Positions 26,757-36,736 of a DNA stretch of 64,000 nt are shown in pieces. The DNA lies in assembly GCF_018304965.1 (NCBI RefSeq), contig NZ_JAGQED010000016.1, positions 30,808-94,807 of the forward strand, written 5' to 3'. The translations under genes and the position numbers were made by a program. Every line of letters begins with the position of its first letter. Position 1 is the first letter of the stretch. Below the pieces are notes generated by a model. It saw only the letters and a program-made list of their open reading frames with translations, was not told where the DNA came from and did no database searches. The stretch comes from Collimonas antrihumi (GTDB lineage Bacteria > Pseudomonadota > Gammaproteobacteria > Burkholderiales > Burkholderiaceae_D).

Positions 26757-28928
26757 ATGGCTTGGTTTCCTTCTTTAGATGCACTTGGTGGCACCAGTGG
26801 TAAGCGCCCACGTGCAGCAGGACCACTTACACTTGCTCAGTTAAAAGCCGGTACGTCACGTTTGATTGAAAGTTTCCCCTATGATTACGGTCGGATTTTG
26901 GCGGCCTCTGATACGACGAATGGCTGGCTCAGGGAGCCGTTTAGCAACGATGAAAAAACCAATAAAGTCATCATCGTCGGCTGTGGCATGTCTGGCTTGA
27001 TGGCTGCGCGGGAGCTGCTACGCGCCGGACTTTCGGTGGATATGTATGACCGTAACAAGCTGAAAGAACAAACTGGAGATTGGATGCACTATCGTCACGG
27101 CCGTGCGAACACCGACATCCGCGATTTTGGTCTCAAGGGACAATCAGTTTGCGAATTAGGTGGAATGCGTTTTCCGGTCAAAGCCAAGGCGACTTGGCAT
27201 ATGTTTGCCGAGGCTTTCAGGGATGATCAGGTCTTTATGCCTTTCCCTAACCCTGGCATCGTTCCTACCATCGTGTGCGAGGATGGGCAAACTTATCTGT
27301 GGCATGCGGGGAGTGCATCACACCCCGATTTGCCGCCGCAATTTGGCAGGATTGCCGGTCATGTTGCTGAAGCTATGAATACGCTGAGTGATGGACAGAC
27401 CACGTCCATAGAGGTGCAAGGATTGTTGGTTTTACCCGATTTGAATCCCGCTCAGGAAAAGCGACTCTACGATTATTGGGGCTTCATGGTCAGCAATTTT
27501 GACAACATGACCTTTGGTGCATGGATACATGAATATGTTGCCAAACCAAATAATTGGTCGCCAGACGATTTAGCGCGTTTCTTCAATTTGGGTTTTGGCA
27601 CAGGTGGCATGGGGAGTTTATTCCCAGTCAGTTTTCTTGAGATGCTACGCATCTGGATTTGGGATTATGCCGATGAATATGCGTTACCCGCCGGTTATGG
27701 CTTGGGCAGTGTCGCCAACATTATTATGGAAAAATTGAATTCGGAATTTGGTGCTGCCGGAAAAGGTACGCTACGTATTTTTGAAGAACATGAAGTACAA
27801 GAAATCGGCATGTTTTCAGCAGCAGATGAGACCCTGGCCAAATCTGGTGTATTAGTACGCGATCTCAACATTACGGCAGCCCCAAATCTACAGCCGCAAT
27901 ATGCCGATTTTTTGATTGTCGCAGTACCGCATACTGCAGCCATTGCCTTGATGTCTTTAACCGCAGATCATAGTTATCCACGCAATACCACGCGAGTTAT
28001 TCAAAACATAGAAGGCAAACCGTGTCAGTTCTATAGTTACTTCGACAAACCAAGCACATCGCCTGCTTTTAATACTTTTATCCGTCCACAAAAAAATGGT
28101 ATTGCACGGTTGAATATGGTCAATGCCAGTAAATCGTTTTGTACATTTGAGACAGCACCATGGAACGTGACGACACCAGAAATAGCATGGCATCGGATTG
28201 AAGGTTTGCCGGTGCAATGCGTATTAAGTGAGGGTTGGTCCCGTGCCAGTTATTTCTTGCCAGCGAACCCGGAAGATATTAATTCGCCGTGCGCCGCTTT
28301 ACTTTCATATACCTGGAATCTCGATTCCAATAAAGTACAAGCCGTATCAGGCGCGGCGAAGGCGCGTGAAAATCCCGGTACCGATGGGCATGCAGAGCCT
28401 GCCCCATGGCTCGCAAACTCAAACCAATGGTGGCGTGCTTATCGTACTGCTGCATCAGTACTGCCATATGCTTTTATCAATAGGGACGGTGGTAACGTTA
28501 CCCGCTTTTTTATCGATAGCGGCAGTACGACCAATAACGATGTCACAGGCATGGATTGGCAAGATAATCCAAGTACTGCCGGGGGATTCAAACTCGATGC
28601 CGCGGGTGATTTTCAAATGGTGAACACGTGGGCGTATGCCTATTTATTAACGGAAGAAAACGGCTTTGCCAGCGAATCAACACGCTGGAAAACTTATCAA
28701 CGCATCCATTTTGCATCAGATAGCGCCAGTAATTATGGTGGTTGGTGCGAGGGGGCTTTTATGGCAGGCGCTAATGCCGCTATCGGGGTGCTGGCTACCA
28801 TCAACAGGATCAAGTTAAAAGATGAACCAGCCGAAATTTTGGAAGGTAATCCTTTCGCTGACATTAACCAGCTTATCCCTTTAAAGCAATATCCTATAGT
28901 TAGAGAAAGTGGGAAAAAGGTTGCTTAA
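26757..28928 (+). CDS. Flavin amine oxidase, tryptophan 2-monooxygenase-like
   Basis: 723 residues. An N-terminal extension of about 70 residues precedes the FAD Rossmann motif KVIIVGCGMSGLMAARELL (about 73-91). The sequence ELGGMRFP (about 135) and the C-terminal block GGWCEGAFMAGANAAIGV, which contacts the flavin, are typical of L-amino-acid oxidases and tryptophan/phenylalanine 2-monooxygenases of 550-750 residues. It is expected to oxidise an amino acid or amine to an imine/keto acid or amide. No amidase lies nearby, so the product is open. The gene stands alone on the plus strand, divergent from the MBL-monooxygenase operon, with the regulator after it. Confidence 0.8.
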   Translation: MAWFPSLDALGGTSGKRPRAAGPLTLAQLKAGTSRLIESFPYDYGRILAASDTTNGWLREPFSNDEKTNKVIIVGCGMSGLMAARELLRAGLSVDMYDRNKLKEQTGDWMHYRHGRANTDIRDFGLKGQSVCELGGMRFPVKAKATWHMFAEAFRDDQVFMPFPNPGIVPTIVCEDGQTYLWHAGSASHPDLPPQFGRIAGHVAEAMNTLSDGQTTSIEVQGLLVLPDLNPAQEKRLYDYWGFMVSNFDNMTFGAWIHEYVAKPNNWSPDDLARFFNLGFGTGGMGSLFPVSFLEMLRIWIWDYADEYALPAGYGLGSVANIIMEKLNSEFGAAGKGTLRIFEEHEVQEIGMFSAADETLAKSGVLVRDLNITAAPNLQPQYADFLIVAVPHTAAIALMSLTADHSYPRNTTRVIQNIEGKPCQFYSYFDKPSTSPAFNTFIRPQKNGIARLNMVNASKSFCTFETAPWNVTTPEIAWHRIEGLPVQCVLSEGWSRASYFLPANPEDINSPCAALLSYTWNLDSNKVQAVSGAAKARENPGTDGHAEPAPWLANSNQWWRAYRTAASVLPYAFINRDGGNVTRFFIDSGSTTNNDVTGMDWQDNPSTAGGFKLDAAGDFQMVNTWAYAYLLTEENGFASESTRWKTYQRIHFASDSASNYGGWCEGAFMAGANAAIGVLATINRIKLKDEPAEILEGNPFADINQLIPLKQYPIVRESGKKVA

Positions 28929-28956
28929 GCCTTGCTGTAGGCAGCATTAAAGCGCT

Positions 28957-28982
28957 CGGAGGTCGAGTTAACTTGACCTCCG
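28957..28982 (+). terminator. Terminator after the amine oxidase gene
   Basis: CGGAGGTC (28957-28964) pairs with GACCTCCG (28975-28982); the loop itself contains the palindrome AGTTAACT, and TCTTTAAAT follows. It lies 28 bases after the stop. The symmetric centre means it could also be an operator for the regulator gene just downstream. Confidence 0.6.
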
Positions 28983-29030
28983 TCTTTAAATCATTAACAA
29001 TTTCCCATCTCCAACTATGCATGTCTTCAC

Positions 29031-30686
29031 TTGCCTAAGCTCCCCTCATCGCCTCTCGTTCCATCCGTAGCCAAGCCCCAGCGCGGGGTGCAAAGCGTTG
29101 AGGTGTCGGGAAAAATATTGCAAACCTTGAGCCGTGCGCGCCAACCCTGCCATCTTGCGGAATTAGCCAATGCGGTCCAAATGACTAGCGCACAGGTGTT
29201 TACCTATATGGTGACGTTGTGTAAGTTGGCATTGGTGAAACGCACGCAATTTGGTGCTTATGAGCCTGGGCCGTTAGCACTACGTTTGGGGTTGCGGCAT
29301 TTGCAGCAACAATTGCCTTATCGTGTAGCACTCTCGCATGTACAGGCATTGGCTGCAGAAATTGGACACAGCGTCGCCGTTTGCATCATGGGTCCACAAG
29401 GCCCGACCATCGTGCGTTATGAAAACAGCGGTTTGCCTTTGCACGTTAACTTGCATGTGGGGACAGTTATGTCCTTATCGCAGACATCTACAGGGCGCGT
29501 GTTTTCTGCTTATCTACCGGCACAAATCGTGCGGCAATTGATGCAGCAACAAGCCGTATCTGCCCAGAATATATGGCAGCAGTTTTATCAATCACCTGCA
29601 CCACATGCAGATGCATTACAGCACGATGCGGATGCGATTAGAGCGCGTGGCATGGCGCGCGGGATTAATTATCCCAGCCCCGGCATTAGCAGTTTATGTA
29701 TTCCCGTTTTTGATGCTGAACGGCAGCTCTGTTTAGCGCTGACGGTGGTCGGTTCATCCAAAACAATGGACACGCATTGGCATGGCAGCATCGCCAAAGC
29801 CTTACGCACAACAGCAAAGGCGATTGAGGAGGCATTGTCTCAACCACTTATACAAGCCCCGCAAGTTGAAGAGCTGAAAGCCATTGCAGCAACTGAAAAT
29901 ACAAAAATCAATACTGATAAACAGCAGCGCGGGATTCAATCGTTAGAAATTACAGGACAACTACTGCAGGTGATCAGCTCCGCGATGATGCCGTTATCTT
30001 TGCGTACGCTGTCAGCGAATGCACAGATGAGTTCGGCAAAAGCATTCCCGCATTTGGTTAGTTTATGCAAAATCGGATTATTAGAGCGACATGCGCAATC
30101 GGGAGATTTTAGTCCGGGTGCTTTGAGTCTGGAACTCGGACTGAATGCCCTGCAAAGATTGGCGCCTGTCAGGGAAGCCGAACAAGAAACCAATCAACTG
30201 GTAGAGAGCACAGGATTGACTGTCGCATTGGCGATCATTGGACCGATGGGCCCAACGATCATTCATCTGGAAGATGCACCAAAACCAATGCATATCAGCA
30301 TACGCATCGGTACGGTGATGTCGATGATGCATACGACTATCGGCCGTGTATTTAGCGCCTACTTGCCAGCACCTGTATTGGAAAGATTATTACATCAAAA
30401 TACTTTGCGTTTTGCAGACGAGACAAGCTCGACGGTGATTTCAAAAAAAATGGCGGATACTTTGCGCAAAATACGTATCAGCGGGATTGATAGCGCGATC
30501 GACAAGCCCGTTCCTGGAATACACGCTTTGGCCGCGCCGGTGTTCGATTACACAGGTAACATCAGCCTTGTGTTAGCGGTAATGGGACCGGCCGATAGTT
30601 TTGATGTTTCTCATGATGGGGCGATAGCGCAAACCTTGAAAGAGTCGACCACTGCATTGTCGTATCGCCTGGGATACATGGCATAA
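29031..30686 (+). CDS. Double IclR-family regulator (two IclR modules in one chain)
   Basis: 551 residues made of two full IclR units. Unit 1 (about 19-275) has a winged helix (RGVQSVEVSGKILQTLSRA ... ELANAVQMTSAQVFTYMVTL) and an effector domain (GPQGPTIVRYENSG, VMSLSQTSTGRVFSAYLPA). Unit 2 (about 298-551) repeats the order (RGIQSLEITGQLLQVISSA; GPMGPTIIHLEDAPKP; VMSMMHTTIGRVFSAYLPA). Ordinary IclR proteins are about 250-270 residues, so this is a tandem duplication and fusion. The only in-frame initiator is TTG 29031, with no strong ribosome binding site; ATGs at 29017 and 29021 are in other frames. It probably controls the MBL/amine oxidase divergent genes. Confidence 0.88.
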   Translation: MPKLPSSPLVPSVAKPQRGVQSVEVSGKILQTLSRARQPCHLAELANAVQMTSAQVFTYMVTLCKLALVKRTQFGAYEPGPLALRLGLRHLQQQLPYRVALSHVQALAAEIGHSVAVCIMGPQGPTIVRYENSGLPLHVNLHVGTVMSLSQTSTGRVFSAYLPAQIVRQLMQQQAVSAQNIWQQFYQSPAPHADALQHDADAIRARGMARGINYPSPGISSLCIPVFDAERQLCLALTVVGSSKTMDTHWHGSIAKALRTTAKAIEEALSQPLIQAPQVEELKAIAATENTKINTDKQQRGIQSLEITGQLLQVISSAMMPLSLRTLSANAQMSSAKAFPHLVSLCKIGLLERHAQSGDFSPGALSLELGLNALQRLAPVREAEQETNQLVESTGLTVALAIIGPMGPTIIHLEDAPKPMHISIRIGTVMSMMHTTIGRVFSAYLPAPVLERLLHQNTLRFADETSSTVISKKMADTLRKIRISGIDSAIDKPVPGIHALAAPVFDYTGNISLVLAVMGPADSFDVSHDGAIAQTLKESTTALSYRLGYMA

Positions 30687-30775
30687 ATAAGGCCGTAATC
30701 AATTTCACAAGAAACGCATCACCACAATTGGCATTCTCCCCGCAAAGGTGAGAAGTCGACTTCGCTTTTGCTCAG

Positions 30776-31207
30776 TCAGGCACAACCATGACCGCCGGCG
30801 GTCTTGCTTGTCATCGGCAAATCCCGTCCGCTTTCGCGCGTATGGCCAGCCGCTTCCAAGCGCTGCAGGTAATCTTCCCACATCGCTTCCTGATCCCGCC
30901 CCAGCTTATACAGATAGGCCCAGGTATAAATGCCGCTGACGTGCCCATCCGAAAAGGTCGGCTTGACGGCGTAATTGCCGACCGGATCAAGCGCCGCCAT
31001 TTCGACATTGCGCTTACCGGTTTGCAGTACCTCTTGCCCCGGACCGTGGCCGCTTACTTCCGCCGATGGCGAATAAACGCGCATCAATTCAAACGGCAGC
31101 GAAAATACCGCACCATCGTCGAAGGCGACTTCCAGCGTGCACGACTGCTTGTGCACTGTGAATGACACCGGTATAGGCGCAGGAGCTGATTGTTTGGAGC
31201 CGGTCAT
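30776..31207 (-). CDS. DUF971 (GBBH-like N-terminal) protein
   Basis: 143 residues with FTVHKQSCTLEVAFDDGAVF, LRVYSPSAEV-like FELMRVYSPSAEV and GNYAVKPTFSDGHVSGIYTW, the marks of DUF971, a domain found alone or at the N-terminus of gamma-butyrobetaine hydroxylases. Function unknown; proposed links are to Fe-S assembly. It follows the HIT gene by 27 bases. In related genomes ubiE comes next, but here the phosphonate cluster and the catabolic island intervene. Confidence 0.9.
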   Translation of the reverse strand: MTGSKQSAPAPIPVSFTVHKQSCTLEVAFDDGAVFSLPFELMRVYSPSAEVSGHGPGQEVLQTGKRNVEMAALDPVGNYAVKPTFSDGHVSGIYTWAYLYKLGRDQEAMWEDYLQRLEAAGHTRESGRDLPMTSKTAGGHGCA

Positions 31208-31234
31208 TGGATTGTCTGGGGAATATAAAAAAGA

Positions 31235-31663
31235 TTAAAACTGCTCGGATATCGCCGAGCGCAACGCGCCCAGCAATGCCTGCCGCTGCACAAGGCTGGC
31301 CGGCAACGGCTGCCGCTGGGCTTGGGCCCAAACCGGGCTGGGAAAATGGGCGTCGTCCAGATAACGTGGAATCACATGCCAATGCAGATGCGGAGTCATG
31401 TTGCCGAGGCAAGCCAGGTTGATTTTTTCCGGCTGCATGATATTTCGCACGGCGGTTTCAACTATCCACACCGCATCCATGAATGCAGCGCGATCGGCCG
31501 CCGACAAATCCGTCATTTCCTTGACGTGCCGGTGCCAGATGACCCGGCAGAATCCCGGATACAAGGCATCATCGACCAGCACCACGCGGAATTTTTCGGC
31601 GCGGTGGAGAATTTCTCCACCGTCACCGCTGCACAGTTCGCAATCAACCGAATGCGTTGTCAT
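31235..31663 (-). CDS. HIT family nucleotide-binding protein
   Basis: 142 residues from ATG 31663 (MTTHSVDCELC); upstream reading is a shadow of the preceding gene. The catalytic histidine triad is HLHWHVIPRY (about residues 93-102), and an N-terminal CELC pair may bind zinc. HIT proteins hydrolyse phosphoramidate or adenylylated substrates; the exact substrate is unknown. The start is two bases beyond the stop of the large FAD oxidoreductase gene, so the two are cotranscribed. Confidence 0.9.
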   Translation of the reverse strand: MTTHSVDCELCSGDGGEILHRAEKFRVVLVDDALYPGFCRVIWHRHVKEMTDLSAADRAAFMDAVWIVETAVRNIMQPEKINLACLGNMTPHLHWHVIPRYLDDAHFPSPVWAQAQRQPLPASLVQRQALLGALRSAISEQF

Positions 31664-31665
31664 GG

Positions 31666-34600
31666 CTACACCAGGATCCGCTCGATGCCGCCGTTGTTGG
31701 CGCGTGCCACATAATCCGGCAACCAGTTCTCGCCCAGCAGGTGACGCGCCATCTCCACCACGATGTAATCGGCGGTAGTGCCGGAATCGTCGTTGTAGCG
31801 CGACAAGCCCTGCAGGCAAGACGGGCAGGACGTGAGGATCTTGACGTCGCCGCCAAAACCATCGGCGCGCAGTTTATCCGCGCCCTTGTTCATCTCTTCT
31901 TCCTTGCGGAAACGGACCTGGGTCGAGACATCCGGACGGCTCACGCCGAAGGTGCCGGACTCGCCGCAGCAACGCTCGTTCTTCTCGATCTTGGCGCCGT
32001 TGTCGGTGGTGATCAAGGCATTCACCGTTTTCATCGGATCCTGCAATTTCATCGGGCTGTGGCAAGGATCGTGGTACATGTAACGCGTACCGCTGACGCC
32101 TTCCAGCTTGAGATTTTTCTCCAGCAGGTATTCGTGGATATCGATAATCCGGCAGCCCGGGAAGATCTTGTCGAACTGATAGCCTTGCAACTGATCGTAG
32201 CAAGTACCGCAAGATACGATGACGGTCTTGATATCGAGATAGTTCAGGGTATTCGCCATGCGATGGAACAGCACGCGATTGTCGGTGATGATCTTTTCAG
32301 CCTTGTCGTAATCGCCGGAGCCGCGTTGCGGATAACCGCAGCACAGATAACCCGGCGGCAGCACGGTTTGCACGCCGACCTCCCACAACATGGCCTGGGT
32401 CGCCAATCCCACTTGCGAGAACAAGCGTTCGGAACCGCAGCCGGGGAAGTAAAACACCGCTTCGGTATCGGCTGTGGTGCTCTTCGGATCACGGATGATC
32501 GGCACGATCTTGTCGTCTTCGATATCCAGCAAGGCGCGCGCCGTCTTCTTCGGCAGATTGCCTGGCATCTTCTTGTTGATGAAGTGGATCACCTGCTCTT
32601 TGATCGGCGCCTTGCCGACCGTGGCCGGCGGCTTCTTGGTCTGCTTCTTGGCGAATTTCTTCAGTATGTCGTGACCGAGACGTTGTGCCTTGAAGCCCCA
32701 GTCAGTCATGACTTTACGGGTCATGTTGATGGTGGCCGGATCAGTTGCATTCAGGAAGAACATGGCGGCCGTAGTGCCAGGATTGAACGATTTCTTGTTC
32801 ATCTTGCGCAGCAGGTTGCGCATGTTCATCGAGACGTCGCCGAAATCGATATCGACCGGGCATGGCGTCACGCATTTGTGGCAGACGGTGCAATGATCGG
32901 CCACATCTTCGAACTCTTCCCAATGCTTGATCGAGATGCCGCGCCGCGTTTGCTCTTCATACAGGAACGCTTCCACCAGCAGCGAAGTGGCCAGGATCTT
33001 GTTGCGCGGCGAATACAGCAGATTGGCGCGCGGCACGTGAGTGGCGCACACCGGTTTGCATTTGCCGCAACGCAGGCAATCCTTGACGCTGTTGGCGATG
33101 GCGCCGATATCGCTTTGTTGCATGATCAGCGATTCGTGTCCCATCAGGCCGAACGACGGCGTATAGGCATTGCTCAGGTCAGCCTCGAAACCAGGCAGGT
33201 TCAACAGCTTGCCCTTGTTGAAGCGGCCTTCCGGATCGACCCGCAATTTGTAGCTGCGGAAATCCTTGATCTCATCTTCAGTCAGGAATTCCAGCTTGGT
33301 GATGCCGATCCCGTGTTCGCCCGAAATCACGCCGTCCAGCGAACGCGCCAGCGTCATGATGCGAGCTACGGCGGCATGCGCATCCTGCAGCATTTCGTAG
33401 TGATCGGAATTGACCGGCAAGTTGGTGTGCACGTTGCCGTCGCCGGCGTGCATGTGCAAGGCGACGAACACGCGGCCACGCAGGACACGCTTGTGAATTG
33501 CGTTGCACTCATCAAGAATCAGCTTGAACGAGGCGCCGTTGAAAATCTGCCGCAACAAAGCGCGCACTTCCTGTTTCCAGGATACCCGCACAGTGCGGTC
33601 CTGCACCACGTCGAACACGGTGGCGGCAGGTTGCTGCAACAGGCGTTCGTCAAATGTCGTGCTGAGTTTTTCCAGCCCCAATGCGGCCAGTTCTTCTTTC
33701 GCGTCCTTGAGCGGCGTATCCAGATTCGCCAGCAGATAAGTCCAGCGCGCCTGCACATCGGCTAACAGTTGTTCAGCCTGATGCACGCGGTCTTCCAGGA
33801 TTTCCGCCGCCGGAATGTCGTCGCCATCAACATCGTCGCCCTTGCCCAAAGGCAGATTTCCATTGAGCAGGAAATCGCGCAGCTCGCCCAGCAATTGCAG
33901 CTTGTTCTTGGCCGACAATTCGATGTTGATACGTTCGATACCGTCGGTGTACTCGCCCATGCGATTGAGCGGAATCACCACGTCTTCATTGATCTTGAAG
34001 GCGTTGGTATGTTTGGCGATGGCGGCCGTGCGGGCACGGTCCAGCCAGAATTTCTTGCGCGCTTCCGGGCTGACCGCGACGAAACCTTCACCGACCCGGT
34101 TGTTCGCCATGCGCACCACTTCCGATGCAGCTTGCGCTACGGCGTTTTCGTCATCGCCGACGATATCGCCGAACAAGGCCATCTTCGGCAGCACGCCGCG
34201 TTTCGACTTGGTGGTGTAACCCACCGCGCGCAGATAACGCTCATCCAGATGCTCCAGGCCGGCCAGGATCGCCCCGCCCTTTTTGGTTTCGGCATCGAGG
34301 AAATCCTTGATCTCGACGATCGATGGAATCGCATCGCGCGCCTGGCCGAAAAATTCCAGGCAAACGGTGCGCGTGTGCTTCGGCATCTTGTGCAGAATCC
34401 AGCGCCCGGAGGTAATCAAACCGTCGCAACCTTCTTTTTGAATCCCTGGCAAACCCGCCAGGAATTTGTCGGTCACGTCTTTGCCCAGGCCTTCCTTGCG
34501 GAATACGCGGCCGGCGATTTCCAGGATTTCCGTCTTGAACGGCTTTTCGCTCGGGCGGCCCTTTTCAGCCGGGTGACGCCACTCGAGTTGGAAGCGCGCT

Positions 34601-35694
34601 AGCGGCGTGTCGTGGATCTTGCCGAGGTTGTGGTCGAGACGGGTTACGTCGAGCCAATCGCCGTTCGGGTCGACCATGCGCCAGCTGGCCAGGTTGTCGA
34701 GCGCGGTGCCCCACAACACTGCTTTCTTGCCGCCGGCATTCATCGCGATATTGCCGCCGACGCAGGATGCTTCAGCCGAAGTCGGATCGACCGCAAAGAC
34801 GAAGCCGGCTTTTTCAGCAGCGTCGGAGACCCGCTTGGTAACCACGCCGGCGCCAGAATAAATCGTCGCGTATTCTTTATCCAAGCCTGGCAGCACAGCC
34901 ATTTCGACTGCGCCCAGTTGCTCCAGCTTTTCCGTGTTGATGACTGCCGACAAAGGCGTCAGCGGAATCGCGCCGCCGGTGTAGCCGGTGCCGCCGCCGC
35001 GCGGGATGATGGTCAGGCCAAGTTCGATACAGCCCTTGACCAGGCCGGCCATTTCATCTTCGCTATCGGGCGTCAGCACCACGAATGGATATTCGACGCG
35101 CCAGTCGGTGGCGTCGGTCACATGCGATACGCGCGACAGGCCGTCGAACTTGATGTTGTCCTTGGCGGTGTAGCGACCCAGGATTTTATTGGTGCGCTTG
35201 CGCAAATCGTAGGTCTGGCGGAATTCGTCAGCGAAAGCGGCAATCGCCTTGCGTGCGGCAGCCAGCAACGCTTCAACGTTCTCGCTGCGCCGTTTCGCTT
35301 CTTCATCGCTGGCGGCATCACGCGCTGCGCCACCCTCGTTCTCCTGATCGGTGACGATACGGCGCTTGTCGACTTCGCTGAGACGATGATGCAACGCGTC
35401 AATCAGGGCCTGACGGCGCTTCGGATTGTCCAGCATGTCATCTTGCAAATACGGATTGCGCCGCACCACCCAGATGTCGCCCAGGACTTCGTACAGCATC
35501 CTGGCGGAACGGCCGGTCTGACGCTTGCTGCGCAGTTCGTCGAGCAGTCGCCAAGACGCTTCGCCTAGTAGCCGGATCACAATTTCGCGATCGGAAAACG
35601 AGGTGTAGTTGTAGGGAATTTCGCGCAAACGCGTAGGGGTGGCGCCGTGTGGCGCGTCTGACAATAATGCCTGGATTTTTACTGGGGCGTTCAT
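31666..35694 (-). CDS. Large FAD/Fe-S oxidoreductase (DUF3683, FAD-linked oxidase, CCG domains)
   Basis: 1342 residues with five parts: an N-terminal DUF3683 region (about 1-170, [17 protein letters not shown]); a PCMH-type FAD domain (about 215-400, [16 protein letters not shown]); an FAD-oxidase C domain (about 560-830, [13 protein letters not shown]); two 4Fe-4S motifs ([11 protein letters not shown] and [12 protein letters not shown], about 880-970); and two CCG heterodisulfide-reductase-like domains ([20 protein letters not shown]). This resembles D-lactate or glycolate dehydrogenase subunits fused into one chain, so it probably oxidises a 2-hydroxy acid and passes electrons through Fe-S centres to quinone. 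The substrate is not established. Confidence 0.9.
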   Translation of the reverse strand: MNAPVKIQALLSDAPHGATPTRLREIPYNYTSFSDREIVIRLLGEASWRLLDELRSKRQTGRSARMLYEVLGDIWVVRRNPYLQDDMLDNPKRRQALIDALHHRLSEVDKRRIVTDQENEGGAARDAASDEEAKRRSENVEALLAAARKAIAAFADEFRQTYDLRKRTNKILGRYTAKDNIKFDGLSRVSHVTDATDWRVEYPFVVLTPDSEDEMAGLVKGCIELGLTIIPRGGGTGYTGGAIPLTPLSAVINTEKLEQLGAVEMAVLPGLDKEYATIYSGAGVVTKRVSDAAEKAGFVFAVDPTSAEASCVGGNIAMNAGGKKAVLWGTALDNLASWRMVDPNGDWLDVTRLDHNLGKIHDTPLARFQLEWRHPAEKGRPSEKPFKTEILEIAGRVFRKEGLGKDVTDKFLAGLPGIQKEGCDGLITSGRWILHKMPKHTRTVCLEFFGQARDAIPSIVEIKDFLDAETKKGGAILAGLEHLDERYLRAVGYTTKSKRGVLPKMALFGDIVGDDENAVAQAASEVVRMANNRVGEGFVAVSPEARKKFWLDRARTAAIAKHTNAFKINEDVVIPLNRMGEYTDGIERINIELSAKNKLQLLGELRDFLLNGNLPLGKGDDVDGDDIPAAEILEDRVHQAEQLLADVQARWTYLLANLDTPLKDAKEELAALGLEKLSTTFDERLLQQPAATVFDVVQDRTVRVSWKQEVRALLRQIFNGASFKLILDECNAIHKRVLRGRVFVALHMHAGDGNVHTNLPVNSDHYEMLQDAHAAVARIMTLARSLDGVISGEHGIGITKLEFLTEDEIKDFRSYKLRVDPEGRFNKGKLLNLPGFEADLSNAYTPSFGLMGHESLIMQQSDIGAIANSVKDCLRCGKCKPVCATHVPRANLLYSPRNKILATSLLVEAFLYEEQTRRGISIKHWEEFEDVADHCTVCHKCVTPCPVDIDFGDVSMNMRNLLRKMNKKSFNPGTTAAMFFLNATDPATINMTRKVMTDWGFKAQRLGHDILKKFAKKQTKKPPATVGKAPIKEQVIHFINKKMPGNLPKKTARALLDIEDDKIVPIIRDPKSTTADTEAVFYFPGCGSERLFSQVGLATQAMLWEVGVQTVLPPGYLCCGYPQRGSGDYDKAEKIITDNRVLFHRMANTLNYLDIKTVIVSCGTCYDQLQGYQFDKIFPGCRIIDIHEYLLEKNLKLEGVSGTRYMYHDPCHSPMKLQDPMKTVNALITTDNGAKIEKNERCCGESGTFGVSRPDVSTQVRFRKEEEMNKGADKLRADGFGGDVKILTSCPSCLQGLSRYNDDSGTTADYIVVEMARHLLGENWLPDYVARANNGGIERILV

Positions 35695-35910
35695 TGGTCT
35701 AGGAAAGTTGACTACTTTGACTACTGCTGCTGGACCAGTATTTTAGCTTATCGCGCTACTTCGCGACGGCAACATACCAATTTGTGCAGTGCAAGAGACT
35801 GATCATGCCCGGATAGGCAAACCCAATGAAATCAATAAAAACAATCAATTTTTAATTATTAATAGTTTTTATCTACAATTGATCTATGCCCACTTCTTTC
35901 AGGAGCTCTC

Positions 35911-35988
35911 ATGTTTAGCCAAATCATTAGCGAAATCCTGGAAAGCATTTCCCTCACATTGGCCGACTATGGTCAGTGCAAAGGCTGA
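35911..35988 (+). CDS. Tiny ORF, 25 residues
   Basis: MFSQIISEILESISLTLADY then GQCKG, stop at 35986-35988. AGGAG lies five bases before the ATG, in a 504-base gap that is otherwise non-coding and AT-rich upstream (35820-35890). The sequence could form an amphipathic helix. It precedes a second tiny ORF by 25 bases. No family recognised; reality rests on the ribosome binding site and the pairing. Confidence 0.45.
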   Translation: MFSQIISEILESISLTLADYGQCKG

Positions 35989-36013
35989 TTTCTCTGACTC
36001 AAGGAGCGATGTC

Positions 36014-36163
36014 ATGACACCCGTCTCGTTATCAAAAAGAAACCCTTATTTCGGCATTTCCTACCTGCTGCGTGAGCGCGCATGGCCATTGCGTATGCTG
36101 CCATATGTCATATTACTGCTGATTACACCGGCGATGTTTTGGGCGGGCCTGTCGGCGATTTGA
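36014..36163 (+). CDS. Small predicted membrane protein, 49 residues
   Basis: The start is ATG 36014, with AAGGAG seven bases upstream. A basic N-terminal half (SKRNPYFGISYLLRERAWPL) precedes one hydrophobic segment (MLPYVILLLITPAMFWAGL), so a single-pass membrane protein with a cytoplasmic N-terminus is likely. It follows the 25-residue ORF and may share its transcript. Convergent with yqaA. No family recognised. Confidence 0.55.
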   Translation: MTPVSLSKRNPYFGISYLLRERAWPLRMLPYVILLLITPAMFWAGLSAI

Positions 36164-36198
36164 TGCCAAAAAGCAACTAGCAGTTTACGGTTCGCCGT

Positions 36199-36690
36199 TC
36201 ACGCCAGCCAGCTTGCAACTTGCCGCCAAAAGCCGTCCGGCACATGCATCAGCAGCCAGACCACCAATATGTAGCGGACGAATTTGCCGATCGCCATGTA
36301 CATGACGGAAGGCCAGAACGGCAATTTGAGCCAGCCGCCCAAAGTGCAGATAGGATCGCCGATGCCCGGCATCCAGGCTAGCAGCATGGTTTTTGCGCCA
36401 TAACGCTGCAGCCAGCCAAACCATTTGCTGTCGCGCTCGCGAGCGAAGGCTTGCTTGGCGCCGTAGCCCATCCAGTAATCGACCATACCGCCCAGCGTAT
36501 TACCCGCCGTTGCGACGAAAATCACCGGCCAGAATAGCGCGCCGTTGGATTTGATCACCGCAAACACTGCCGGCTCCGAGCCCAGTGGCAGCAAGGTGGC
36601 GGCGACAAAACTGATGATAAAGACGGAAGTTAAACCGACCGTTGGCACGGCAAGTGTCTTGAGCAACCATAAAACGGCGGATTCGATCAT
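36199..36690 (-). CDS. yqaA: YqaA family membrane protein
   Basis: 163 residues, DedA/VTT-like. FIISFVAATLLPLGSEPAVF at the N-terminus, then GNTLGGMVDYWMGYG and WMPGIGDPICTLGGWLKL, are diagnostic of the YqaA group. There are about four membrane segments. DedA-type proteins are linked to lipid flipping and membrane homeostasis; the YqaA role is unproven. It lies alone on the minus strand between the tiny ORFs and ilvA. Confidence 0.88.
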   Translation of the reverse strand: MIESAVLWLLKTLAVPTVGLTSVFIISFVAATLLPLGSEPAVFAVIKSNGALFWPVIFVATAGNTLGGMVDYWMGYGAKQAFARERDSKWFGWLQRYGAKTMLLAWMPGIGDPICTLGGWLKLPFWPSVMYMAIGKFVRYILVVWLLMHVPDGFWRQVASWLA

Positions 36691-36736
36691 AGGGACAATT
36701 CAGAGAGACGGCTGATGTGGCGCGTGCGATGCATAG

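Noticed and set aside
31657..33765. A 702-residue open frame on the plus strand opposite the large FAD oxidoreductase
   Set aside because: It is the complement of a GC-rich real gene with clear domains; the translation is rich in Arg/His/Gln with no recognisable motif.
35789..36013. The longer reading of the small membrane ORF starting at 35789
   Set aside because: ATG 36014 has AAGGAG seven bases upstream; the extension runs through AT-rich non-coding sequence and the 25-residue ORF.
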